Source of the DNA: Pseudomonas poae
Lineage (GTDB): Bacteria > Pseudomonadota > Gammaproteobacteria > Pseudomonadales > Pseudomonadaceae
NCBI GenBank assembly: GCA_028869255.1
Contig: CP110972.1
Coordinates: 5,928,001 to 5,992,000 of the forward strand
Length of the DNA: 64,000 bases
Direction: 5' to 3'
Made by a program: the position numbers and the translations under genes. The notes below the pieces were generated by a model. It was given only the letters and a program-made list of their open reading frames with translations, was not told the DNA's origin and did not search any database. Shown here piece after piece: positions 48,455 through 58,250 of this stretch (the first letter of the stretch is position 1; every line of letters begins with the position of its first letter).

Positions 48455-50277
48455 CGCATGATCTCGCCGCGTTCGGTGGTACGGATCACCGTCTCGGTAA
48501 AGCTGTTGATCGACACGTAACGTGCCAGGAAGCGCTCCAGCACCGCACCGAGCAGGAACACGCCGGTGCCGCGAAACGCGTTTTCATCGAATTCCAGAGT
48601 GATTTCCAGGCCGCGGCCAAACACGATCGGGCCGGGCATCGGCAGGCGCCGGGTCACGGCTTTGCTGCTGACTTCGCGCAGGCCTTCGATCTGCAATTGC
48701 AGGGCGGCATCGTTGCTGTCGCCGTACAGGCGCAGCAATTCGCGCAAGGCTGCGGCGCCCTGGCCTTGTTCGCTCAGGGACAAATAGTTGAGCGACAACT
48801 GGCTGATCAAACGCCAGGCCTTGGCGTCGTGGGCATGGCTGGCACGCGGGCGGCTGGGCCCAGCCACGCAGCGCACAGACAATACCGGGGCGCTGTCGGC
48901 CAGGGTGAAGTCGGTCTTGCCATTGCCCACGCTCATGAACAGCGGCAGATCGCGGTTGGTGCACAGCGCGGTCACACCGAGTTGGCGCAGGTCATGGCGG
49001 TACGGCGCTTGCTGGCTGTCGACCAGGCTGACAAAGGTTTCACTGCCCACATAGGTGGAGCGCGGGCCGTTGCGGCGTTGGTCGCTGGACAACACCCGTG
49101 GCTCGCGGCGCACGGTGTAATACGCCTGGTCGCGGCCATAGCGCGATGGGTCGCGCACTGCGTAGAACGGCAGGAACGGCTGCTCCGGTCCGGTGCCGTG
49201 GCCGGTGATGCCACTCAGCGAGTGAATCTCGAAATCCATCGGCCGCGTGCGGTCGGCGATCACATGGTGTTCGTTGACCCGGTCGGACAAGTGGATGCGG
49301 TCCACGCGTTTGGGGAACAGGTTGATCGCCGGCGTGCAGAACGGCAGGAACTGCGCCGCGCCGACGCTGCCTTCCAGGCTCGGCTCGTGGCGGTCGAACA
49401 GCACGATCAGCTCCAGTTCCTGGCCATCGCAGCGTTTGACTGCACGGCTCAGCTCGGCGAATTCGACGAACAGGAAGCGGTGGGGCAGGGCGAAGTATTC
49501 CTGCAACAGGCGATAGCCCTGGAACGCCCGCGCCACCACCGGCATGGCCGCGTCGGCGTCGTCAAAGCCCCGCGAGCGCAACGCGTCTTGCGGCAGACGC
49601 TCAACCCAATCGCCACCCGGCTTGCGTGCGAACACTGCGCAGGCACTGCCCAGTAGCTGTTCATAGAGGCGGAACGGCTGCTCATCGGCGCCGCTGAGGT
49701 ACAGCGGCAGGCTGTCGAGGTCGAGGCTGTTGAACGGCAGTTCGGCGCCGGTGCGCAGGGTCAGGCGCAAACCGGCCTTGGCCTTGGGCTCGCTGGCGGC
49801 CAGGCGACCGAGCACGGCAGCGGGGTTGCCGAAGTACTCGGCGTTACTGACCTGCAACGGCCACAGTGTGACCGGATGGGCGGTGCGGTACTCGCAGCAG
49901 GTCTGGGTTTCGCGGCCCAATGCGGCGCGCAGCACCGTGTCACGGGGCAAGGGAAAGCCGCTGGCCAGGGAGCCCTCGTCGGGGTCGGTCTGCAATTGCA
50001 CCACGGTCATCGACGGCGTTGGCGCCAGGTAGTGCGGGTAGGCGATTTCCAGCAGGTTGTGGGTGAAGGTCGGGTACTCGGCGTCGAGCTTGAGCTGCAC
50101 GCGGGCGGTGAGGTAGGCAAAACCCTCAAGCAGGCGTTCGACGTACGGGTCGGCGCAGTCCATACCGGACAGGGTCAGCCGACTGGCGATCTTCGGGTAT
50201 TCCTTGGCGAACTCGGCGGCGCTTTCGCGCACGTGGTGCAGTTCCTGGTTGTACAGCTCCAGCAGGCGCGGGTTCAT
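48418..50277 (-). CDS. tssF: T6SS baseplate protein TssF
   Basis: 619-residue baseplate wedge protein. [34 protein letters not shown] is the strongly conserved N-terminus; [27 protein letters not shown] follows, and [13 protein letters not shown] is typical. The ATG at 50277 overlaps the tssE stop as ATGA; an upstream in-frame extension to 50376 has no family counterpart. Confidence 0.95.
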   Translation of the reverse strand: MNPRLLELYNQELHHVRESAAEFAKEYPKIASRLTLSGMDCADPYVERLLEGFAYLTARVQLKLDAEYPTFTHNLLEIAYPHYLAPTPSMTVVQLQTDPDEGSLASGFPLPRDTVLRAALGRETQTCCEYRTAHPVTLWPLQVSNAEYFGNPAAVLGRLAASEPKAKAGLRLTLRTGAELPFNSLDLDSLPLYLSGADEQPFRLYEQLLGSACAVFARKPGGDWVERLPQDALRSRGFDDADAAMPVVARAFQGYRLLQEYFALPHRFLFVEFAELSRAVKRCDGQELELIVLFDRHEPSLEGSVGAAQFLPFCTPAINLFPKRVDRIHLSDRVNEHHVIADRTRPMDFEIHSLSGITGHGTGPEQPFLPFYAVRDPSRYGRDQAYYTVRREPRVLSSDQRRNGPRSTYVGSETFVSLVDSQQAPYRHDLRQLGVTALCTNRDLPLFMSVGNGKTDFTLADSAPVLSVRCVAGPSRPRASHAHDAKAWRLISQLSLNYLSLSEQGQGAAALRELLRLYGDSNDAALQLQIEGLREVSSKAVTRRLPMPGPIVFGRGLEITLEFDENAFRGTGVFLLGAVLERFLARYVSINSFTETVIRTTERGEIMRWKAKPGRRPTL

Positions 50278-50792
50278 GGGCGCCTCCGCTGGTCGGCATT
50301 CACCACGCGCACATGGCCGGATTCCAGGTCGAGGTCGGTTTGCAGCAGCAGGCGCAAGGGCACCGGCTGTGCCCACAGGTCGCCTTCGATCTCGAAACTC
50401 AGGGCGTTGTGGTTCATCTCGCCATGCCCGACACGGGCTTTGACGCGCAGGGTATGGCGCAGAATACGCGGCTCAAAGGTGGCAATCGCCTGGTAGATCA
50501 GGGCTTCCAGGGCCTTGATGTCCACGCTGGAAACGCTGTTGCCCGCCAGTGCCGGCAGGCCGTAATTGACTACCGAGGTGCCGGCCGGGGTGTGCAATGT
50601 GGCATCGGCATCCAGCAACGACGTGGTGTTGAGCAGCCACGCCAGGTCGCGCAGCACCGAGGCTTTTAATTGGGTCAGGGACAGCACGCGTTTGTCGGCG
50701 CTTTCCTTCGGGTTGGTTGGGTCATCGTCGGTCAACCGGTCCAGCAGGGACGGTTGCAGACGGTCGCGGGAAGCGATTTCAGTTACCACCAA
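50274..50792 (-). CDS. tssE: T6SS baseplate protein TssE (gp25-like)
   Basis: 172-residue sheath-initiating baseplate component with GPW/gp25 domain. [12 protein letters not shown] near the N-terminus and [12 protein letters not shown] (residues about 46-57) are the usual TssE landmarks; the region [23 protein letters not shown] and [13 protein letters not shown] completes the gp25 fold. It lies directly after hcp with 75 bp between, without the tagJ gene that P. aeruginosa HSI-I has at this point. Confidence 0.93.
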   Translation of the reverse strand: MVVTEIASRDRLQPSLLDRLTDDDPTNPKESADKRVLSLTQLKASVLRDLAWLLNTTSLLDADATLHTPAGTSVVNYGLPALAGNSVSSVDIKALEALIYQAIATFEPRILRHTLRVKARVGHGEMNHNALSFEIEGDLWAQPVPLRLLLQTDLDLESGHVRVVNADQRRRP

Positions 50793-50830
50793 AGCAGCTC
50801 CACGGACAGGTTGTGAGAGGAATAGGGGGC

Positions 50831-50860
50831 GTGCAGCCGCCGCCGAAGGCAGCGGCTACA
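50831..50860. repeat. REP-like hairpin between hcp and tssE
   Basis: On the minus strand TGTAGCCGCTGCCTTCGGCG pairs with GCGGCTGCAC, a frequent pseudomonad palindrome. It lies 8 bp after the hcp stop and may limit read-through from the highly expressed hcp. Confidence 0.7.
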
Positions 50861-50867
50861 GGGGCAA

Positions 50868-51356
50868 TCAGCGTTTGGTGTTGGAACGGATGTTCCAGCC
50901 GAACTTGATCGCGCCGCCGTCTTTGGTGCCGTCGGCTTTCTGCGGCTGGTAGTCGACCATCACTTGGGCGAAGTTCAGGGTGACGTTCTCGGTCAGGCGA
51001 TCATCGCTGCCCGAACCGCCAGTGCTCAGGGACGTCACCAGCACTTCTTCCAGGTTGATCACCATGTACTCGACCTGGCTTTCGCCACCGGCCTTGCGCA
51101 CGGTCAGCTTGACCTTGTCGATGTGCTTGCCGCTGGCGCAGTGCATCATCAGGTTCGGCGAAGCCTTGTCGACGTATTTGGTCAGCGACAGGTCCTGGAT
51201 ATTCACCTTGCCCGCGCCGCCGCCACCGCCCACGTGCATGTTGCCGGACTGGGCCATGCCCCAGCTCCAGTTCAGCACGTCGATTTCGTCCTTGTGGGCC
51301 TTGTCCATGGACTCGCCCTTGATGTCGCCGATCTTGATGAAAATATCAACAGCCAT
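50868..51356 (-). CDS. hcp: T6SS inner-tube protein Hcp (Hcp1-type)
   Basis: 162-residue TssD, building the hexameric-ring tube and chaperoning small effectors. MAVDIFIKIGDIKGESMDKA, then IDVLNWSWGMAQSGNMHVGG with GGGGAGKV, and FAQVMVDYQPQKADGTKDGG are close to P. aeruginosa Hcp1, from memory. I start at the ATG at 51356; an ORF extension of nine codons upstream has no counterpart. A REPIN lies between tssC and hcp. Confidence 0.96.
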   Translation of the reverse strand: MAVDIFIKIGDIKGESMDKAHKDEIDVLNWSWGMAQSGNMHVGGGGGAGKVNIQDLSLTKYVDKASPNLMMHCASGKHIDKVKLTVRKAGGESQVEYMVINLEEVLVTSLSTGGSGSDDRLTENVTLNFAQVMVDYQPQKADGTKDGGAIKFGWNIRSNTKR

Positions 51357-51409
51357 GTTTTCTCCCTGTGTGGCGTGCGCCACTCGATTTGGTTAAGGCC
51401 AAGCTTTTC

Positions 51410-51498
51410 TGTGGGAGCCGGCTTGCCTGCGATTGCATCACCGCGGTCTGAACTGGCAGATCGCGTCGCCTGCATCGCGGGCAAGCCCGGCTCCCACA
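51410..51498. repeat. REPIN inside the T6SS operon, between tssC and hcp
   Basis: Arms TGTGGGAGCCGGCTTGCCTG and inverse of TGTGGGAGCCGGGCTTGCCC; inner GCATCACCGCGGTC / ...GCGTCGCCTGCATCGC. A variant close to the copy between pstA and pstB. Confidence 0.88.
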
Positions 51499-51524
51499 AA
51501 AGCCAGGTCCCCGTGGATCTTTTG

Positions 51525-53021
51525 TTAAGCGCTTTTCGCCGAAGGCAGCTTCGATACCAGGCGCAGCGACACGGTCAGCCCTTCGAGCTGGTAGTGCGGG
51601 CGCAGGTAGAACTTGGAGTTGTAGTACCCCGGGTTGCCTTCGACGTCTTCCACGATCACTTCGGCAGCAGCCAATGGGTGCTGGGCCTTGGTGGTTTCGG
51701 TGGAGTGCGCCGGGTCGCCGTCGACGTAGTTGAGGATCCAGTCCTGCAACCAGCGCTGCATCTCGTCCTTCTCTTTGAAGGAGCCGATCTTGTCGCGCAC
51801 GATGCACTTCAAGTAGTGGGCGAAACGGCAGGTGGCGAACAGGTACGGCAGGCGCGCAGCCAGGTTGGCGTTGGCGGTGGCGTCCGGGTCGTCGTATTCG
51901 GCCGGTTTCTGCAACGACTGGGCGCCGATGAACGCGGCGAAGTCGGTGTTTTTCTTGTGCAGCAGCGGCATGAAACCGTTCTTCGCCAGTTCCGCTTCAC
52001 GGCGGTCGCTGATGGCGATTTCGGTTGGGCACTTCATGTCCACGCCACCGTCATCGGTCGGGAACGTGTGGGCCGGCAGGTTTTCCACTTCGCCGCCGGA
52101 CTCCACGCCACGGATGCGCGAGCACCAGCCGTAGTGTTTGAACGAACGGTTGATGTTCACGGCCATCGCGTAGGCGGCGTTGGCCCAGGTATACTTGGAG
52201 CTGTCGGCGCCGTCGGTGTTTTCTTCGAAGGCGAAGGCTTCCACCGGGTCGGTCTTGGCGCCATACGGCAGGCGCGCCAGGAAGCGCGGCATGGTCAGGC
52301 CGATGTAGCGCGAGTCTTCCGATTCACGCAGCGAGCGCCAGCCGGCGTATTCCGGGGTGGTGAAAATCTTGGTCAGGTCACGTGGGTTCGACAGTTCCTG
52401 CCACGAGCCCATGCCCATCACGGTCGGCGACGCCGCAGCAATGAACGGGGCGTGCATGGCGGCGCAGACTTTCGACAGCTCGCCCAGCAGTTCCACGTCG
52501 GGTGGCGACTGGTCGAAGTAGTAGTCGCCCACCAGGCAGCCATACGGTTCGCCGCCGAATTGGCCGTATTCTTCTTCGTACATCTTCTTGAAGATCGGGC
52601 TCTGGTCCCACGCGGTGCCCTTGAATTTCTTCAGAGTCTTGTGCAGGTCCGGCTTGGAGATGTTGAGCACGCGAATCTTCAGCTGCTCATCGCTCTCGGT
52701 GTTGTTGACCAGGTAGTGCAGGCCACGCCAGGCGCTTTCCAGCTGTTGGAAATCCTGATGGTGGATGATCTGGTTGACCTGGGCGGTGAGCTTGGCGTCG
52801 ATGGCGGCGATGATCGATTCGATCGACTTGATCGCGTCGTTGGACACCAGGTCCGTCTGCGCCAGAGCCTGTTCGGCCAGGGTGCGCACGGCGGTTTCCA
52901 CGGCTTCGCGGGCACGCTCGGTCTTGGGCTTGAATTCTTGCAGCAGCAGGTTCGCGAACTCGCTGGCTTCTTGGGTGGCACCCAGGTTCTGGGCGCCTTC
53001 GCGGGCGGTATTGTCAGTCAT
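51525..53021 (-). CDS. tssC: T6SS sheath large subunit TssC
   Basis: 498-residue protein forming with TssB the contractile sheath. Typical segments: QNLGATQEASEFANLLLQEF near the N-terminus, AWRGLHYLVNNTES near residue 94, SPIFKKMYEEEYGQFGGEPYG near residue 145, RFLARLPYG near residue 265, AHYLKCIVRDKIGSF near residue 405 and GLTVSLRLVSKLPS at the C-terminus. It follows tssB by 2 bp, i.e. coupled expression. Confidence 0.96.
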   Translation of the reverse strand: MTDNTAREGAQNLGATQEASEFANLLLQEFKPKTERAREAVETAVRTLAEQALAQTDLVSNDAIKSIESIIAAIDAKLTAQVNQIIHHQDFQQLESAWRGLHYLVNNTESDEQLKIRVLNISKPDLHKTLKKFKGTAWDQSPIFKKMYEEEYGQFGGEPYGCLVGDYYFDQSPPDVELLGELSKVCAAMHAPFIAAASPTVMGMGSWQELSNPRDLTKIFTTPEYAGWRSLRESEDSRYIGLTMPRFLARLPYGAKTDPVEAFAFEENTDGADSSKYTWANAAYAMAVNINRSFKHYGWCSRIRGVESGGEVENLPAHTFPTDDGGVDMKCPTEIAISDRREAELAKNGFMPLLHKKNTDFAAFIGAQSLQKPAEYDDPDATANANLAARLPYLFATCRFAHYLKCIVRDKIGSFKEKDEMQRWLQDWILNYVDGDPAHSTETTKAQHPLAAAEVIVEDVEGNPGYYNSKFYLRPHYQLEGLTVSLRLVSKLPSAKSA

Positions 53022-53023
53022 GA

Positions 53024-53530
53024 TTACTGGTCCCCTGCTGGCTTGGGCGCGCTGGCAAGTGCCTGAAGCAATGCCGGGTCCTTGATCGCCTTCATGATGA
53101 TTTCTTCAGCGCCTGTCTTGCCGTCCATGTAGGTCAGCAGGTTGGCCAGTTGGGTGCGGGCTTCGAGCAGCTGGTTCAGCGAGTCGACCTTGCGGGCCAC
53201 GGCGGCCGGGCTGAAGTCGTCCATGCTTTCGAAGGTGATGTCCAGGCTCAGGTTGCCTTCGCCGGTCAGTTCGTTGGGTACGTGGAACGCCACGCGTGGC
53301 TGCATGGCCTTGAGGCGCGAGTCGAAGTTATCGACATCCACTTCAAGGAACTTGCGGTCGGCCACAGGCGCCAAAGGCTCGGCAGGCTTGCCGGCGAGGT
53401 CGGCCATCACACCCATCACGAAGGGCAGCTGGACCTTTTTCTCGGCGCCGTAAAGCTCGACGTCGTACTCGATCTGCACTCGAGGCGCGCGGTTGCGCGC
53501 GATGAATTTCTGAGAACTTTGCTTCGCCAC
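53024..53530 (-). CDS. tssB: T6SS sheath small subunit TssB
   Basis: 168-residue sheath partner of TssC. QKFIARNRAPRVQIEYDVEL, GAEKKVQLPFVMGVMADLAG and FLEVDVDNFDSRLKAMQPRV are the invariant N-terminal features; the C-terminal ANLLTYMDGKTGAEEIIMKA interdigitates with TssC. Starts MAKQSSQKF at 53530, 55 bp after the tssA stop. Confidence 0.96.
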   Translation of the reverse strand: MAKQSSQKFIARNRAPRVQIEYDVELYGAEKKVQLPFVMGVMADLAGKPAEPLAPVADRKFLEVDVDNFDSRLKAMQPRVAFHVPNELTGEGNLSLDITFESMDDFSPAAVARKVDSLNQLLEARTQLANLLTYMDGKTGAEEIIMKAIKDPALLQALASAPKPAGDQ

Positions 53531-53584
53531 GTTGCTGCTCCTGGTCGCTTGAGCGACGGTGTTGTTACTGCACGACTGGGCGGT

Positions 53585-54604
53585 TTATTCGCCGTCCGGG
53601 CCGCGCAGGTTTTCAAATTGGGACATGCCGTCGGGAATCAGATTGCGCACGATGGCCGCAAAGTCGGCGTGCACCAGATTCTTTGCGCGGTTCAACAGCA
53701 CCGGCAGCGGGCTCGAAGGCTCGTGCCGGGTGTAGTACGCAAGGATTTTGTCCAGGCTGCGCAGCACATCGTCGCGGCTGGCGATATCGCCAACGGGGCG
53801 CGGTGCTACGGGGGCAGCGGCGAAATCGACCGAGGGGGCATTGTCGTCACTGACGGCCTCGGGTTCGCTGCTGCCGGCCGTGTCGGGCACGGCTTGATTG
53901 AGGATTTGCAGCGCCTGCTTGAGCGGTTGCTTCAACAGGCTGAGGTCGACGCCCTGGGCGGAGCCGACCTGGTCGCTGACCTGTTGTTCGATGGCTTCGC
54001 AGGCGGCACGTGCGGCGCTCAGGGCGTCGCGGGTGGCTTGCAGTTGCTCGGGGTCGCTGTCGAGAAACGCGGCGTTGAGTTGCTGGGCGCCGAGGTGTTC
54101 ATCGGGGAAGCTCATCAGGCCGCCGGCATTCAGCGCGGCGCGCAGGCTTACCGGGCCGAAGGTGCGCGAACGTGTGAGGATGCTTTCGCGCAGCAGGCGA
54201 ATGGTCGCGTCGCTGGTCAAGCCGGACAGGGCGTTGATGCGTACGGTAGGGTCGTTATCGTCGTCGGCATCCAGGCGCGGGTGCAGGTCGGCCCAGTATT
54301 CACGCAGCAACGCGTTGATCAGGGTCAGGGCCTCGGCCAGCCCGGCCACGCCCTGGAGGGCGAGGGTGCTTTGCAACAGGAAATGGGTGATGCGCAGGTC
54401 TTTGCTGCGCTGCAACAGGTCGAGGCTTTGCTGCTGGATGCTGCGCCATTCCGGCGGTTCGGCAGGCAAGATGGAATCGCCCATGCTGCGCTCAGGCTGG
54501 CCCTTGGCATCACGTTCCAGTTGGAGAAATTGCGCGTCATATTCCATGTCTTCGCCACAGGGCGAAGTCGCGGAAACGGCGGCGAGCAGCAACGGCACAT
54601 CCAC
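53585..54604 (-). CDS. tssA: T6SS protein TssA
   Basis: About 339 residues from a GTG at 54604 (VDVPLLLAAVSATSPCGEDM), preceded by GGGAGATC; an ATG at 54649 would add a 15-residue non-conserved lead. The N-terminal ImpA_N domain shows SPCGEDMEYDAQFLQLE and WRSIQQQSLDLLQRSKDLRI, the hallmark of TssA, which primes and coordinates tube and sheath polymerisation. The C-terminal VLRSLDKILAYYTRHEPSSP plus LLNRAKNLV is the short class that forms the ring end, as in TssA1. First gene of the leftward T6SS operon. Confidence 0.92.
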   Translation of the reverse strand: MDVPLLLAAVSATSPCGEDMEYDAQFLQLERDAKGQPERSMGDSILPAEPPEWRSIQQQSLDLLQRSKDLRITHFLLQSTLALQGVAGLAEALTLINALLREYWADLHPRLDADDDNDPTVRINALSGLTSDATIRLLRESILTRSRTFGPVSLRAALNAGGLMSFPDEHLGAQQLNAAFLDSDPEQLQATRDALSAARAACEAIEQQVSDQVGSAQGVDLSLLKQPLKQALQILNQAVPDTAGSSEPEAVSDDNAPSVDFAAAPVAPRPVGDIASRDDVLRSLDKILAYYTRHEPSSPLPVLLNRAKNLVHADFAAIVRNLIPDGMSQFENLRGPDGE

Positions 54605-54998
54605 TGAAATTGATCTCCCTATCAGCCCGCTAGATGGCGGGCAATGCATGCATTAGTTGCGCGAGGAACTTTGCATGTTTTCTTGGTCATATAAGCAAGA
54701 CGCCACTAATGTGCCATCACTGGTATTCAAGAAGTTGTGCATTTTTGGTGTAGTAGTTAGGGCTTGTCAAGGTAAGCTATTCGCCCTCTGTGACAGATGT
54801 GCGGTGCTTAACAACCTGCGCGACTGGTGGGTCGAACGGCGCACCGGGACAGGATTTTTGTCATGGAGCCCAGTTAATATCAGCGATCATGCTGACATCG
54901 GCAGGCTGGTGAAGGTCGATTGCACGACCTGATGGGGATCTCTCGGGAACCGCTATCCCGGGAGTCGACTGCGCGCGAAGTATCAGCAAGGAGGCAAG
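54605..54998. promoter_or_regulatory. Divergent control region between tssA and tagH
   Basis: 394 bp, AT-richer than its flanks, without a convincing gene (a 91-codon frame from 54657 lacks features). It should hold both T6SS promoters and leaders. A bulged hairpin (about 54942-54965, CTCGGGA/TCCCGGGAG) and a perfect ribosome site CAAGGAGGCAAG lie before tagH. GGA motifs in this leader would fit Rsm-type post-transcriptional control known for H1-like systems, but I see no unambiguous RsmA site. Confidence 0.5.
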
Positions 54999-56329
54999 AT
55001 GTCGCTGTGTTTGACTATCACTAGTTATCACAAGATTACCCCTGGGCAATGCTCGGAAAAGTCCATGAACCAGGGCTCGATGGCGATCGGCCGCAGCTCG
55101 GATAATGACTGGGTATTGCCTGATCCTGAGCGCCTGGTGTCTTCGCAACATTGTGTTATTCAATACAAAGATGGCCGTTATTATTTAACCGATAACAGTA
55201 CAAACGGGGTGGAGTTGGTTAACGCCGGCATCCGTTTGCGTAGGGGCAACAGCGAGCCACTGCACGATGGCGAGCTGATCCGCATCGGCGACTATGAGAT
55301 CCAGGCGCGTATCGATTTCAACGTGCAGGCCATCGACAGCCAGGCGTTTGCCGGTGATTCAGCGAACAGTTTTGAAGCCTTGATGGGCGCCGTGGCGAAC
55401 AAACCCGCCCCCACGCCGGTGATCGCCCCGCAGTTCCAGGGGCCTCGTCGATGGACACCCTGCCGGACCTCTTCGACTTCCTCAGCCCCACCGCCGTGCC
55501 GCCACCGACCGTGGCCGATCACGTGCCCTCAGAACAACACGATTTCCGCCCGCCGACGCCGGTGGCAGTGCCTGTGGTCGAGCAGCCGTCGGTATCCGGC
55601 GCGGTGATTCCCGAAGACTGGGACCTGTTTGGCGACACGCCCGCGCCGGTCGTCAGTGCGCCACCACCACCACCGCCTGCCGCCGTCGTCCCGCCGCCAC
55701 CGGTGGTCGAGCCCGTGCTCCCCGTGGCCGATGCCCAGCAAACGCCCGACCTGCTGCAAGCTTTCCTGCGTGGCGCCGGTCTGGACCAGTTGCGGCTGGA
55801 CAAAGCCCAGGCAGAGGCCCAGATGGAAAACATCGGCCGCAGTTACCGGCTGATGGTCGAGGGCTTGATCGACGTGTTGCGCGCCCGTGCCAGCCTCAAG
55901 GGCGAGTTCCGCATGCAGCAGACCATGATTCAGCCCGCCGAAAACAACCCGTTGAAATTCGCGCCGAATGCCGACGAAGCACTCCTGCTGCTGCTGCGCC
56001 ATGGAAACCAAGCGTTTATGGCGCCGGACTTAGCCGTGCGCGACAGTTTCGACGACCTGCGCGCCCATCAGCTGGCCGTGATGGCGGGTGTGGAGGCGGC
56101 AATCAAGCACCTGCTCAGCCGCTTCGAACCGGCCCAGCTGGAAGAACGCATGGGCAAGCCTGGCGGGCTGTCGAGCATTTTCAACGGCTCGCGCCAGGCC
56201 CAGTACTGGCAGCAGTTCACCGAGCTTTACAGCAATATTTCCCGCGAGGCCCAGGAAGATTTCCAGGACCTGTTCGGTCGCGAATTCAGCCGAGCCTATG
56301 AAGAACACAGTGCACGCCAACGGCGCTGA
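54999..56329 (+). CDS. tagH: FHA-domain T6SS regulator TagH (Fha), with an apparent -1 frameshift
   Basis: About 443 residues when joined. N-terminal FHA domain residues about 25-100: AIGRSSDNDWVLPDPERLVS, SQHCVIQY, DNSTNGVELVN show the phosphothreonine-binding Gly-Arg, Ser-x-x-His and Asn-Gly. A Pro-rich linker (about 140-235) leads to the T6SS Fha C-terminal domain (about 245-430, ending LFGREFSRAYEEH). Phosphorylated by PpkA and reset by PppA, Fha1 triggers H1-type assembly. The frame breaks at the G4 run 55439-55442; one more G gives QFQGASSMDTLPDLFDFLSP-like continuity. Confidence 0.9.
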
Positions 56330-56383
56330 CAACTCGCAATACATGGATTAACGGATAGCTAAATACGTCATTGAGGACGCAGG

Positions 56384-56893
56384 ATGATTCCCAGGTTTTT
56401 ACTCGCAGTCGCCACACTGCTGCTGTTGACGGCGTGTGCCAAGGATGCGGCCAAGCCCGAGGCCGCCGCTGAAGCCGAGGCCGACACCGCCGCCGTCGAG
56501 CTGCATTTTCATGCGATTGCCGGGCTTAACCCCGGCGCCAACGGCCAGGCCGCCCCAGTGCGGGTGCGTATCTTCGAACTGAAAAACGCCGCCACCTTCG
56601 GCCGCTCCGATTACTTCGCGCTGGCCGACCGTGCGCAATCCACCTTGGGCCTGGACCTGCTGGACCAGGACGAAGTGATGGTGCAGCCCGGCCAACAGTT
56701 GAGCGTCCAGCGTGACCTCGACCCGTCCACCCGCCAGATCGGCTTGCTGGTGGGGTACCGCGAGCTGGACCGCGCACAGTGGCGCACGGTGATCAGCGTG
56801 CCGCCGCGTCAATACACCGAATACCAGATCAGCCTCGATGTGCGTGCTGTGCGCGCCGACGTCGTGGTTTCCCCATCCAGCCCTGCCCAATAA
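56384..56893 (+). CDS. tssJ: T6SS outer-membrane lipoprotein TssJ
   Basis: 169 residues. Lipobox LLLTAC with Cys18 as lipidation site, transthyretin-like fold after a spacer: VELHFHAIAGLNPGANGQAA then VRVRIFELKNAATFGRSDYF is typical TssJ. It anchors the TssJLM envelope complex to the outer membrane. 54 bp after tagH. Confidence 0.93.
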   Translation: MIPRFLLAVATLLLLTACAKDAAKPEAAAEAEADTAAVELHFHAIAGLNPGANGQAAPVRVRIFELKNAATFGRSDYFALADRAQSTLGLDLLDQDEVMVQPGQQLSVQRDLDPSTRQIGLLVGYRELDRAQWRTVISVPPRQYTEYQISLDVRAVRADVVVSPSSPAQ

Positions 56894-56909
56894 CGCAATC
56901 GGAGCCCCC

Positions 56910-58244
56910 ATGTCCTGGAACAATCGCGTGGTCTGGTCGGAAGGCATGTTCATCGGAACGCAGCACTTCCAGCAACATGACCGTTACCTGGAAAACCTGA
57001 TCGACGCCCGCAGCCGCCCGCTATCTGCCGGCGCCTGGGGGTTTTCCGAATTGCTGATCGACCAGGGCCTGCTGGCCCAGGGCAAGCTGGCGATCGTGTC
57101 GGCACGCGGCCTGTTGCCCGACGGCACACCGTTCAATATCCCCCAGGATGACCTGGCGCCAAGCCCGCTGAATATCGACGACAACCTGCGCGACGGCCTG
57201 GTGTACCTGGCCTTGCCGCTCAAGCGCGCCGGCGCCCGCGATACCGTCGATGACGGCGAAGACCTCGGCGCCGCACGCTATGTGAGCCAGGTGCGCGAAG
57301 TGCGCGACGACAACGCCCCATTCGAAAACCGTGCACCGGTGGCCGTGGGCTCCCGCGCCTTGCGCTTGCTGACGGCGCAGGATGGCATCAGCGACTATGC
57401 CGCCATCGGGTTGGTGCGCATCAAGGAAAAACGTGCCGACCGCGCACTGGTGCTCGATGACACCTACATCCCGCCGGTGCTGGACGTGGCCGCGAGCAAA
57501 CCGCTGACGGCCTTTCGCAGCGAACTGCTCGGCCTGCTGCACCAGCGCGGCGAAGCCCTGGCAGGTCGCGTGGTCGCCTCGGGTGCCGGTGGCGCGTCGG
57601 AGATTGCCGATTTCATGCTGCTGCAACTGGTCAACCGTGCCCAGCCATTGCTCCAGCATTTCAGCCAGTTGAGCCCGCTGCACCCGGAGCGTTTCTTCAG
57701 CGAACTGGTCAGCCTGGCGGGTGAGTTCTCGACGTTTTCCACCTCCGGCCGGCGCCCCCAGGAATACCCGCAATACCAGCACGACGACCTGGCCCTGAGC
57801 TTCGCCCCGGTGATGGCGGCCCTGCGTGAAGCGCTGTCGATGCTGATCGACAGCAAGGCCACGCCGATTCCGATTGTCGAGAAAGCCTATGGCATCCACG
57901 TGGCCATGCTCGCCGACAAAACCCTGCTCGACAGCGCCAGTTTCATCCTCGTGGTGCGCGCCGATGTGCCCGGTGAAACCCTGCGCGCCCGCTTCGGCCA
58001 GCAGAGCAAAGTCGGCTCGGTTGAGCACATCCGCGACATGGTCAACCTGCAATTGCCGGGCATCGGCCTGCTGCCGCTGCCGGTGGCGCCACGCCAGATT
58101 CCCTACCACGCAGGCAGCACCTATTACGAGTTGGACCGGGGCAGTGAGCACTGGCAGCAACTGAACAACTCCGGCGGCTTTGCCTTCCATATCGCCGGGC
58201 AGTTCCCGGGCTTGAACCTGGCCTTCTGGGCGATCCGAGGATAA
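56910..58244 (+). CDS. tssK: T6SS baseplate adaptor TssK
   Basis: 444-residue protein linking the baseplate to TssL/TssM. MSWNNRVVWSEGMFIGTQHF and QQHDRYLENLIDARSRPL are the invariant N-terminus; LSPLHPERFFSELVSLAGE near residue 255 and LPLPVAPRQIPYHAGSTYYE near residue 390 are typical. ATG at 56910 with CGGAG 5 nt upstream, 16 bp after tssJ. Confidence 0.95.
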   Translation: MSWNNRVVWSEGMFIGTQHFQQHDRYLENLIDARSRPLSAGAWGFSELLIDQGLLAQGKLAIVSARGLLPDGTPFNIPQDDLAPSPLNIDDNLRDGLVYLALPLKRAGARDTVDDGEDLGAARYVSQVREVRDDNAPFENRAPVAVGSRALRLLTAQDGISDYAAIGLVRIKEKRADRALVLDDTYIPPVLDVAASKPLTAFRSELLGLLHQRGEALAGRVVASGAGGASEIADFMLLQLVNRAQPLLQHFSQLSPLHPERFFSELVSLAGEFSTFSTSGRRPQEYPQYQHDDLALSFAPVMAALREALSMLIDSKATPIPIVEKAYGIHVAMLADKTLLDSASFILVVRADVPGETLRARFGQQSKVGSVEHIRDMVNLQLPGIGLLPLPVAPRQIPYHAGSTYYELDRGSEHWQQLNNSGGFAFHIAGQFPGLNLAFWAIRG

Positions 58245-58250
58245 TCCGCG

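Noticed and set aside
54657..54932. 91-codon gene between tssA and tagH
   Set aside because: Cys/Trp-rich random-looking product in the divergent promoter region; no ribosome site or family.
54605..54998. Sigma-54 (-24/-12) promoter for the T6SS
   Set aside because: GCGCGAGGAACTTTGCA has a plausible -12 but no proper -24 GG; not supported.
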